From NCBI GenBank assembly GCA_964625465.1, contig CAZVFD010000035.1, forward strand, positions 1 through 15,682: a DNA stretch of 15,682 nt, written 5' to 3'. Shown piece by piece: positions 7,195-14,316 of the stretch. Below the pieces are notes generated by a model that was given only the letters and a program-made list of their open reading frames with translations, was not told the DNA's origin and did no database searches. Both the position numbers and the translations under genes were made by a program. The first letter of the stretch is position 1, and every line of letters begins with the position of its first letter. The DNA is from CAZLFQ01 sp964625465 (GTDB taxonomy: Bacteria; Pseudomonadota; Alphaproteobacteria; Rickettsiales; Midichloriaceae).

Positions 7195-8613
7195 TTACAA
7201 ACCCCTAGGGCTTGATTTGCTGCGATCTTTCTGCTTAGCAGTTAATTCTTTAATCATGGTTTTTTGATCTATTCTTGGTTTTGTCTCTGTAGGAATTGCC
7301 GCGCCAGCCTTTTTCTGAGCTGATATTTTCACTCTTGGCTTAATTGAGGCCCATACTTTACTCAACATTGACAAATGTTTTTTTGATACTTTCACTTTTG
7401 AGGTTTCAACTGCTTTAGATACCTCTGGAATCTTAAGTACTTTTCTTCTATGTGATATAAGCTCGTTGAGATTTCCTCTAAACGCCTTTGTTCCCTTACT
7501 TGTTTTAAACCACTGTATCGCTTTATTATCTTTAGAGCACACTTTAAACTTAGCTTCCAAATCTTGTCGCTTTATAGCTGGATCTCCTTTGATCATTTTA
7601 TCGACATCCCTCTGTATCTCCATAATAGCAGCAGCTTGCTCCATTTGCTTGCAGCGTTGGTAATAAAAGTTTTCCAAATTTACTAACACTTGTCTAATGA
7701 TTTTATCATCTTTAGCAGTGATTTTATCACCGCCTGCAGCATTATTAATTGCAATAAGCGAGTTCTCAATATGCTTTTTTAGCTTTGGATCACTTGTACT
7801 ATTCCATAGATCATCAAATTTCTTTTTGGCTTCTCTAAATCCACTAAACCGATTTGCATAATATTTATCAGCAACTTCTTTAAATGCATTGATCATTTCA
7901 TCTGATGGAATTAACCCTTCGTAATCTCTCCAAAACTTGGACGCACCTGGCGTAGGAAAACCCGCGACATTACTTCTATTAAAGAAATCTAGTATTTGAT
8001 TCGATTTATTCCTAACCCCACCTCCTAAAGACCTAGGTGCGTTTAATAGATCATTAAAGGCATGGCCAAAATCAATTCTAGCAACGTGCGGCTTACCATC
8101 TGGCCCACTAAATCCTATTAAATTCCCTGGGTTCACATCATGATCACCATTAAATGCTGATATAGCTATAGCCTGCGCTATTTCTTTACGCAACCCAACA
8201 TTAGCTTGATCATTCCCACCCAAATAAACCACACCTGGCTTTGGTTTCTCTGGCGCCTCTTCAAAGCTAACTTTTATATGCTTTCTTCCACCTCTATCAC
8301 CTATATCATCAAGCGTACCCATGACGTTTTCAATATATCTAGAAGCAATAGAAATTTTCCCTTCATTTAACTCAATAGTAACTTCTGGGATAAATTCCAA
8401 TCGACCTTCTTGGACTAACATATTGCGCGCAACGGTTGAAGATATAACTTCCCCAAAATTTTCTCGATCGGTTGAACCAGCTTTTAATCTTCTTTTTAAT
8501 GCAGCGTCGAAAATAGTTGGCTTTACTTGATAGAATTTACCATCAGCTCTTTTAACCCTCTTACTTCCTGTGACACCACCAGTCGAAACTCCTTGTTCCT
8601 TATCTTTCGTCAT
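7195..8613 (-). CDS. PI3/PI4-kinase-like protein, putative secreted effector
   Basis: The 472-residue protein has a kinase-like catalytic core of the phosphoinositide-kinase/APH type. The catalytic loop NGDHDVNPGNLIG is at 155-167, with Asp159 and Asn164 in D-x(4)-N spacing. It is followed by HVARIDFGHAF (176-186), with metal-binding Asp181 in an IDFGH motif as in PI3-kinases. Upstream, EFIPEVTIEL (73-82) and ISIASRYIEN (87-96) look like N-lobe strands. Residues about 225-400 are mostly helical with no family I recognise. The last 60 residues are strongly basic. There is no signal peptide or membrane segment. Rickettsiales and Legionella send such lipid kinases into host cells by type IV secretion, which would fit the basic tail. 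Substrate and export are inference; a protein or small-molecule kinase is possible. It stands alone, with an AAGGAG ribosome binding site ideally spaced from the ATG. Confidence 0.65.
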   Translation of the reverse strand: MTKDKEQGVSTGGVTGSKRVKRADGKFYQVKPTIFDAALKRRLKAGSTDRENFGEVISSTVARNMLVQEGRLEFIPEVTIELNEGKISIASRYIENVMGTLDDIGDRGGRKHIKVSFEEAPEKPKPGVVYLGGNDQANVGLRKEIAQAIAISAFNGDHDVNPGNLIGFSGPDGKPHVARIDFGHAFNDLLNAPRSLGGGVRNKSNQILDFFNRSNVAGFPTPGASKFWRDYEGLIPSDEMINAFKEVADKYYANRFSGFREAKKKFDDLWNSTSDPKLKKHIENSLIAINNAAGGDKITAKDDKIIRQVLVNLENFYYQRCKQMEQAAAIMEIQRDVDKMIKGDPAIKRQDLEAKFKVCSKDNKAIQWFKTSKGTKAFRGNLNELISHRRKVLKIPEVSKAVETSKVKVSKKHLSMLSKVWASIKPRVKISAQKKAGAAIPTETKPRIDQKTMIKELTAKQKDRSKSSPRGL

Positions 8614-8627
8614 ACCAACTCCTTCTG

Positions 8628-8649
8628 TACCCTCTATTCAAGAGGCTAC
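8628..8649 (-). promoter_or_regulatory. Hairpin upstream of the kinase-like gene
   Basis: Arms CCTCT (8631-8635) and AGAGG (8641-8645) form a 5-bp stem with a 5-base loop. Beyond one mismatch, GTA/TAC extends it (8628-8630 and 8647-8649). It lies right next to the strong Shine-Dalgarno sequence (8619-8625) without covering it. It could be a leader structure or a small operator; no function is shown. I found no convincing -35/-10 pair in the 139 bases between this gene and trpS. Confidence 0.3.
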
Positions 8650-8752
8650 CAAAGAATTAGTTAACAAACGGTTAAAATGGATTGAAAATTTCACCAGATG
8701 CTAAACCAAGTTCAGCATAACACTGTGGACGTTTTAGCTATACGCTTAAGAA

Positions 8753-9745
8753 CTAGCAACTCAAACCAACAATATCTTTGATCTCATTCATGCGCTTTTC
8801 AGCAATTGCATTAGCTTTTGCGGCGCCTTCCTTAGCGATTTTATGAACCTGTGACTTATCACTTGCAATAATATTAAACTCTTTTTGAATTGGAGCTAAA
8901 CCTTGCGACACAACCTGAATTAGCTCTTCTTTGAATTGTGAATTAGTATAGCCGCTCACTTTTGCCGCTACTACTTCAACACTCTCACCTGTAAATGCAG
9001 AATAAATATTTATTAAATTTGCTATATCTGGACGCGCCTCAGCATCATAAGTAATACCAACTATTGCATCTGTTTTTGCCTTTTTAATTTTCTGCGCAAT
9101 TGTATCAATGTCATCTACAAGATTGATTCTAGAATAATCTGACTCATCAGACTTACTCATTTTCTTAGTACCATCTCTCAAACTCATCACACGAGTAGCA
9201 ACTTTATTATAAACAGCCAATGGCTCTTTAAAATAATCAACTTTATACTGGCGATTAAACGCCCCAGCAACATCTCTAGCAAGTTCCAAATGTTGGGTTT
9301 GATCTTCGCCTACAGGCACATGGGTTGTATCGTATAGTAAAATATCAGCCGCCATTAAAGTTGGGTATGCATAAAGGCCTAATCCAGCCTTTTCTCTATC
9401 CTTACCAGCCTTATCTTTAAATTGGGTCATACGGTTCAGCCAACCTAACGGCGTAGAACACCCGAGAATCCAACCTAATTCAGCATGATAACCAACCGCT
9501 GACTGGGTAAAAATGATGGATTTTTCAGGCGATATACCGCAAGCAATATACATCGCTAAGTTATTGATACATGCTTCTCGCAGCGCTTTGGGGTCTTGCG
9601 GAACGGTAATCGCATGTAAGTCAACTATACAATAGATACAATTACTATATTCTTCCTGCAACTTAACCCACTTAGTAATTGCTCCTAAATAGTTTCCTAA
9701 ATGCAATTTGCCCGTTGGTTGAATTCCTGAAAAAACCGTTGCCAT
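8753..9745 (-). CDS. trpS: Tryptophan--tRNA ligase
   Basis: This class I aminoacyl-tRNA synthetase charges tRNA-Trp in the cytoplasm. The 330 residues carry the family landmarks: SGIQPTGKLHLGNYLGA (6-22, containing the HIGH-type signature as HLGN), the tRNA/ATP-site stretch GEDQTQHLELARD (146-158), and KMSKS (195-199). Length is normal for bacterial TrpRS and all catalytic motifs are intact. It is the first minus-strand gene beside the divergent gap to murF. The ATG lacks a strong Shine-Dalgarno sequence, and a 5-bp stem (9748-9761) sits just in front of it. The downstream kinase-like gene is 139 bases away and probably has its own promoter. Confidence 0.97.
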   Translation of the reverse strand: MATVFSGIQPTGKLHLGNYLGAITKWVKLQEEYSNCIYCIVDLHAITVPQDPKALREACINNLAMYIACGISPEKSIIFTQSAVGYHAELGWILGCSTPLGWLNRMTQFKDKAGKDREKAGLGLYAYPTLMAADILLYDTTHVPVGEDQTQHLELARDVAGAFNRQYKVDYFKEPLAVYNKVATRVMSLRDGTKKMSKSDESDYSRINLVDDIDTIAQKIKKAKTDAIVGITYDAEARPDIANLINIYSAFTGESVEVVAAKVSGYTNSQFKEELIQVVSQGLAPIQKEFNIIASDKSQVHKIAKEGAAKANAIAEKRMNEIKDIVGLSC

Positions 9746-9787
9746 ATATACTTATGAGTATTAGAATTAATCTGATTTAATAGGGCA

Positions 9788-9816
9788 ATATTACTTTATT
9801 TTCCTACTACTTGCAA
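9788..9816 (-). promoter_or_regulatory. Possible trpS promoter in the divergent gap
   Basis: On the minus strand TTGCAA (9811-9816) and TAATAT (9788-9793) are spaced by 17 bases, each matching consensus at four of six positions, about 40 bases before the trpS ATG. The gap to murF is only 87 bases, so both promoters must lie in it. I could not place a convincing murF promoter on the plus strand. Confidence 0.35.
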
Positions 9817-9832
9817 CAAATTTATAAGATCT

Positions 9833-11218
9833 ATGCCAACTAAAAAAACATTGTGGAACACAGAATCACTTAGAGAAGCTCTAGGATGTAATATTCCTGA
9901 AGGATTACAAATCACAGGTGTCTCTATAGATTCAAGGACAATTAAAAAAGGTCAGCTTTTCATAGCCATTAAAGGAGAGAAGCTAAACGGCAATGAATTT
10001 GCTGCCGCTGCTATCCAAAAAGGTGCTGTAGCCTGCATAGTGGATGAAATACATGAGTCTAGCAAAAAAGTTCAAGATCAACTAATCAAAGTCAATAATG
10101 CTTATGACGCACTAAAAAAACTAGCTGCATATTCAAGATCTAGAGTAAAAGGAAAAATCATTGGTATCACAGGAAGTGTTGGGAAAACAAGCACAAAAGA
10201 AATGCTCAAAATCGCTCTAGAACATCAAGGAAACATTCACGCAAGCGAGGGGAATTATAACAACCATTACGGTTTACCTTTGAGCCTAGCTAATATGCCG
10301 CAAGACACTGATTATGGTATTTTCGAAATGGGCATGACAGGACGTGGAGAAATATCATCCCTCTCACAACTAGCAAAGCCTAATATAGCCATTATCACAA
10401 CCGTTGAAGCCGTTCATTTAGAATTTTTTACTTCTGTCGCTGGTATTGCCGCTGCAAAATCAGAAATATATGACGGCATGCAACCTGAAGAAGTAGCCAT
10501 TATAAATCTTGATAACCCATATGCGCAAATAATGATTGAAAAAGCAAAAGCTAAAAAACTCAAAGTTGTTACTTTTGCAGAAGAAAACAAAGCAAATTAT
10601 AGATTATTATCTTATAATATCCAAGGTGACTCCGCTAAAATAGTTGCAGAATGTAATGGTAGAGACATAGAGTATAAAATCAGCGCACTTGGCAAACACC
10701 TTGCCTTTAACTCTCTAGCAGTTCTTGCTGCTGTTAAAGAAAGTGGTGCGGAGCTTGAATATGGTGCTAATAACCTAAGACATTTCAAGGCTCAAAAAGG
10801 ACGCGGAGCTGTTATTTTTGTTAAAAATAAAGAAGTTATAATAATTGATGATTCTTACAATGCTAGCCCTGCATCAATAAAAGCAGCGCTAGAAAACCTT
10901 AAGTTTTATAAAAACGATAATCATCGCGTTATAGTGATTTTAGGAAACATGGTTCAACTCGGTTCAGAGACAGAAGAAATGCATGCTGGCCTCTCAGAAT
11001 TCATTCAAGTGCAGAATGTAGACAAAGTCTATACAGTCGGAAACCTGATGCAAAAACTATTTGAGAAACTTCCAGCAAACCTAAGGGGAGCCCATGCTGA
11101 TAGCTCTGCAGAGATGCTAGAGATTATTGCAAATGACATAAAACCAGGTGATGTTTTGCTAATTAAAGGCTCAAATGCAATGAAGATGAATGTCATTGTA
11201 GAAAATTTAATAGATTAA
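9833..11218 (+). CDS. murF: UDP-MurNAc-tripeptide--D-Ala-D-Ala ligase MurF
   Basis: MurF adds D-Ala-D-Ala, the product of Ddl, to UDP-MurNAc-tripeptide and completes the cytoplasmic peptidoglycan precursor. The 461 residues show the Mur ligase domains. The N-terminal substrate domain has DSRTIKKGQLFIAIKGEKLNG (33-53). The P-loop is GITGSVGKTSTK (111-122), and NYNNHYGLPLSLA (141-153) is typical of MurF. FEMGMTGRGEI (164-174) follows, then the carbamylated-lysine region AAAKSEIYDG (206-215, Lys209). The C-terminal domain carries IDDSYNASPASI, which is diagnostic of MurF among the Mur ligases. It appears intact. It is not next to the usual partners murE or mraY. The ATG has only a weak AAGA ribosome site. 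It is followed by the sdhB promoter and so is probably its own unit. Confidence 0.96.
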   Translation: MPTKKTLWNTESLREALGCNIPEGLQITGVSIDSRTIKKGQLFIAIKGEKLNGNEFAAAAIQKGAVACIVDEIHESSKKVQDQLIKVNNAYDALKKLAAYSRSRVKGKIIGITGSVGKTSTKEMLKIALEHQGNIHASEGNYNNHYGLPLSLANMPQDTDYGIFEMGMTGRGEISSLSQLAKPNIAIITTVEAVHLEFFTSVAGIAAAKSEIYDGMQPEEVAIINLDNPYAQIMIEKAKAKKLKVVTFAEENKANYRLLSYNIQGDSAKIVAECNGRDIEYKISALGKHLAFNSLAVLAAVKESGAELEYGANNLRHFKAQKGRGAVIFVKNKEVIIIDDSYNASPASIKAALENLKFYKNDNHRVIVILGNMVQLGSETEEMHAGLSEFIQVQNVDKVYTVGNLMQKLFEKLPANLRGAHADSSAEMLEIIANDIKPGDVLLIKGSNAMKMNVIVENLID

Positions 11219-11233
11219 ATTTGTCAAAAACCC

Positions 11234-11263
11234 TTGAAAGAACTTTCATTTTAACGGTATATT
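11234..11263 (+). promoter_or_regulatory. Putative sdhB operon promoter
   Basis: TTGAAA (11234-11239) and TATATT (11258-11263) are separated by 18 bases, the same spacing as at acnA, and the -35 lies in the identical CCCTTGAAA (11231-11239). The expected transcript start, near 11270, supports the ATG at 11297 as the sdhB start. A weak 5-bp stem (11235-11248) followed by four Ts overlaps the -35. It could attenuate read-through from murF, but I do not call it a terminator. Confidence 0.55.
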
Positions 11264-11296
11264 TAAGTTATATATTTGTTATTTAAGTATTTCACC

Positions 11297-12076
11297 ATGG
11301 TACAATTGTTACTGCCAAAAGATTCAAGGGTTACAAAAGGCAAAGTTCGAAACGAAGCATCTGGCAATAAAGTTAAAAAGTTCAATGTATATCGCTTTGA
11401 CCCGGAAAAAGATGACAACCCTTGTGTAGATACATACCATGTTGACCAAGAAAAGTGTGGCCCAATGGTTTTGGATGCGCTACTTAAAATAAAAGATGAA
11501 GTTGATAGCAGCTTAACCTTTAGAAGATCTTGCAGAGAAGGAATTTGCGGTAGCTGCGCAATGAACATAGATGGCACCAACACCCTTGCTTGTATTAAAT
11601 CTATTGATGAAGTAAAGGGCGACGTCAATATATATCCCCTTCCACATATGCCTGTGGTCAAAGATTTAGTACCAGATTTGACTCATTTTTATGCACAACT
11701 AAGATCTGTTACCCCTTGGCTACAGACAGATACCAAAGCAGCAGCTGGCAAAGAGAGGTTACAATCCCCAGAAGATAGGGAAAAACTAGACGGCTTATAC
11801 GAATGCATCTTATGCGCTTGTTGCTCAACAAGCTGCCCAAGCTATTGGTGGAATGGTGATAGGTACCTAGGCCCTGCTATATTGCTTCAGGCATATAGAT
11901 GGATAGTTGATAGTCGTGATGAATATACTGGGGAAAGATTAGATAATCTTGAAGACCCATTTAGACTTTATCGTTGCCATACCATCATGAATTGTGCTAA
12001 AACATGCCCTAAAGGACTAAACCCTGCAGCAGCAATTTCTGGAATCAAGAGATTGTTAGTTGAAAGGCAACAATAA
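11297..12076 (+). CDS. sdhB: Succinate dehydrogenase iron-sulfur subunit
   Basis: SdhB carries electrons from the flavoprotein SdhA to the quinone site through three iron-sulfur centres at the cytoplasmic face of the inner membrane. In 259 residues all ligands are present. The [2Fe-2S] cysteines are Cys79, 84, 87 and 99 (SCREGICGSCAMN). The ferredoxin-like motif CILCACCSTSCP (170-181) and CHTIMNCAKTCP (227-238) serve the [4Fe-4S] and [3Fe-4S] centres. I chose ATG 11297; an in-frame TTG at 11276 would add seven residues but lies too close to the promoter. sdhA, sdhC and sdhD are absent from the window, as in Rickettsia, where sdhB is encoded apart from them. It heads sdhB-bamD-murC-tolC. Its stop codon overlaps the bamD ribosome binding site. 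Confidence 0.97.
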   Translation: MVQLLLPKDSRVTKGKVRNEASGNKVKKFNVYRFDPEKDDNPCVDTYHVDQEKCGPMVLDALLKIKDEVDSSLTFRRSCREGICGSCAMNIDGTNTLACIKSIDEVKGDVNIYPLPHMPVVKDLVPDLTHFYAQLRSVTPWLQTDTKAAAGKERLQSPEDREKLDGLYECILCACCSTSCPSYWWNGDRYLGPAILLQAYRWIVDSRDEYTGERLDNLEDPFRLYRCHTIMNCAKTCPKGLNPAAAISGIKRLLVERQQ

Positions 12077-12088
12077 GGACTGGCAATC

Positions 12089-12901
12089 ATGTTTTTCAAA
12101 GTTAATACTATCTCGAAGATAGCAGCATTAGTTTGTCTGCCATTAATACTAGCTTCCTGTTCTTCCAAAGAAGAAAAAGTGGTAGAAAGCACTGATCCCA
12201 ACACCTTATTTCAAGAAGGTATTACAGCTTTATCTAAAGATAAATACAACGATGCTATTACAAAATTTGAAACTCTAGAAAGAGAGCACCCTGCCTCTGA
12301 TCTTGCTTCAGAAGCACAGATAAGACGCGCCTACTCGCAATATCTTGATGGAAATTACGTTTCATCTACATTGACCATTGAAGAATTTTTAAAACAGTAC
12401 CCAAGTCATCAAAGCGCTGCATATATGTATTATTTGAGAGCTCTTTGTTACTATGACCAGATTGTAGACACTGGAAGGGATCAAGAATTAACTATAAAAG
12501 CGATTGAAGCACTCCGTGATTTAACTACCAGATATCCTGATTCAAAATATGCTAAAGATGCTCAATTTAAAATTGACTATTCATACAATAACCTAGCAGG
12601 GAAAGAAATGGATATTGGCAGGTTTTACCTCAGTAAAAAACAAATGATTGCCGCGCTTAATAGATTCAAAGTTGTAATAGATCAATATCAAACAACAATA
12701 TTTGTTCCTGAAGCGTTATACAGAGTTACAGAAATTTACTTTGCATTAGGTGACAAACAACAAGCTCAGAAGTATGCTGCAGTTCTAGGTCATAATTACC
12801 CTAATAACGAGTGGTATCAAAAAGCATATGGGCTTATTGAGGATAATACATTTGAAGGTGAAACCCCTTGGTATAAAAAACCTATAAAAAGCATTTGGTA
12901 G
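12089..12901 (+). CDS. bamD: Outer membrane assembly lipoprotein BamD
   Basis: BamD is the essential lipoprotein of the BAM complex, which folds beta-barrel proteins into the outer membrane together with BamA. The 270 residues begin with a lipoprotein signal, hydrophobic IAALVCLPLILASC with the lipobox LASC (21-24, acylated Cys24). TPR-like helical repeats follow (about 38-250), including the family patterns LFQEGITALSKDKYNDAITKF in the first repeat and AIEALRDLTTRYPDSKYAKDA in the third. The C-terminal WYKKP is typical of the family. An AAGGA Shine-Dalgarno sequence overlaps the sdhB stop codon and supports the ATG chosen. The gap to sdhB is 12 bases and to murC 3 bases, so all are very likely one transcript. 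Length is normal. Confidence 0.93.
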   Translation: MFFKVNTISKIAALVCLPLILASCSSKEEKVVESTDPNTLFQEGITALSKDKYNDAITKFETLEREHPASDLASEAQIRRAYSQYLDGNYVSSTLTIEEFLKQYPSHQSAAYMYYLRALCYYDQIVDTGRDQELTIKAIEALRDLTTRYPDSKYAKDAQFKIDYSYNNLAGKEMDIGRFYLSKKQMIAALNRFKVVIDQYQTTIFVPEALYRVTEIYFALGDKQQAQKYAAVLGHNYPNNEWYQKAYGLIEDNTFEGETPWYKKPIKSIW

Positions 12902-12904
12902 TAT

Positions 12905-14316
12905 ATGAAAAACAATCTTGAACAAGTTTTTCCTCTTGATATTGGAGTGATTCACTTCATCGGTATCGGCGGCATCGGCATGAGTGGAATTGCAGAAATT
13001 TTGCATAATCTTGGATACAAAGTGCAAGGCTCTGACCCTTCTGATAACTATGTAGTTGATAGACTAGTAAAGCTGGGAATCAAAGTATTCAAAGTACATG
13101 CTGAAGATAACGTTAAGAATGCTAGCTTAATTGTAAAATCAACAGCAATCAAAGATACAAATNNNNNNNNNNNNNNNNNNNAGAATTAATGCGCTTCAAA
13201 CACTCAATCGCTATTTCTGGAACGCATGGTAAAACTACAACCACATCTCTAGTAGCAAAATTATTTGAAACAGCAGGAAAAAACCCAACTGTTATCAATG
13301 GTGGAATCATCAATCAACATGGCACCAACGCCTACCTTGGAGATGGTGAATATTTAGTTGCAGAAGCCGATGAATCTGACGGAACATTTATAAAAGTACC
13401 AAGCTATGTCGCAGTAGTTACAAATATAGATCCAGAACATATGGATTACTATGGCACATTTGATAAGGTCAAAGAAGCTTATAAAACTTTCATTACCAAC
13501 CTGCCATTTTATGGCTTTGGTGTAATGTGCTATGACCATCCAGTTGTAAGAGAAATAGGCTGTTCAATCACTGACCGCAGAGTTATCAGCTATGGAATTG
13601 AATCTGCAGATGTTGACTTCAGAGCTGTAAACATAGTTCCGACTGAAAAAGGATCAACATTCGATGTTGAAATCTCAAAGGACTACGCAAAAAGAAAAAA
13701 CCTCAAGTATACATCTATTACCAACCTTACAATTGGCATTCATGGCAGACACAACGTACAAAATTCTCTATCAGCCATTGCAATAGGTGTGGAGAAAGGA
13801 TTTGATAAAGAAATTATACGTACGGCATTTGAAAATTTTGGCGGAGTAAAAAGAAGATTCACATTAACTGGAGTTGTGAATGGTATATCAATAATTGATG
13901 ATTACGCACATCACCCTGTAGAAATAAAAGCCACCCTTAGTACAGCACGTCACATTGCAAATCTGAGAGGGAGCAAAGTCATTGCTATAATGCAACCTCA
14001 TAGATATACAAGACTTCATGATTTAATGGAAGAATTCGCAGCTGCTTTCTCTGATGCAAATAATGTTTTTATTGCAGATGTATATTCAGCAGGCGAAAGT
14101 CCAATCCCTAACGTATCTGCTGAAGAATTGATAAAAAAAATTAGAGCGCACGGAAATAAAAGTGTTGAGAAACTTGAATCACAAGAAATGTTACCAGAGA
14201 TCATTAATAATCTTGCAAAAAACAATGATCTAGTAGTACTATTAGGTGCAGGGAACATTACAAAATGGGCATATGATTTACCTAAGCAAATTGAAGAAAT
14301 TAGTAAAGCAGCATAA
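12905..14316 (+). CDS. murC: UDP-N-acetylmuramate--L-alanine ligase, with assembly gap
   Basis: MurC adds L-Ala to UDP-MurNAc, the first step of stem-peptide synthesis. Before the gap come 86 codons with the UDP-binding HFIGIGGIGMSGIAEIL region. After it, ELMRFKHSIAISGTHGKTTTTS carries the ATP loop, followed by EADESDGTF, DDYAHHPVEI and QPHRYTR, all diagnostic of MurC. The two parts lie in different frames across 19 Ns (13163-13181), and an apparent stop appears at 13187-13189. MurC proteins have about 21 residues between these two points, needing about 62 bases; 62 restores the frame exactly. The break is therefore an assembly artefact and not a mutation. The full protein would be about 484 residues, the usual length. 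The start lies 3 bases after bamD with no good Shine-Dalgarno sequence, which suggests coupling. Its 3' end overlaps tolC. Confidence 0.93.
13163..13181. other. Assembly gap inside murC
   Basis: Nineteen Ns interrupt murC. The number is a placeholder or a wrong estimate: reading frame and family alignment both call for about 62 missing bases. Confidence 0.95.

Noticed and set aside
9746..9832. Strand switch as a possible replication origin
   Set aside because: The gap is only 87 bases, has no DnaA boxes or AT-rich repeat array, and is explained by ordinary divergent promoters.
11235..11252. Terminator after murF
   Set aside because: The stem is 5 bp of mostly A-T pairs and overlaps the -35 of a good promoter; too weak to call.
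11276..11296. TTG start adding seven residues to SdhB
   Set aside because: It lies within a few bases of the expected transcript start and adds residues not typical of SdhB; the ATG at 11297 is preferred.
11263..11661. 132-codon open frame on the minus strand over sdhB
   Set aside because: It lies opposite the conserved iron-sulfur region of sdhB and shows no family motifs; a shadow frame.
13182..13200. Separate gene starting at the ATG at 13189
   Set aside because: The ATG encodes a Met inside the conserved ELMRF segment of MurC; the split is caused by the N run.
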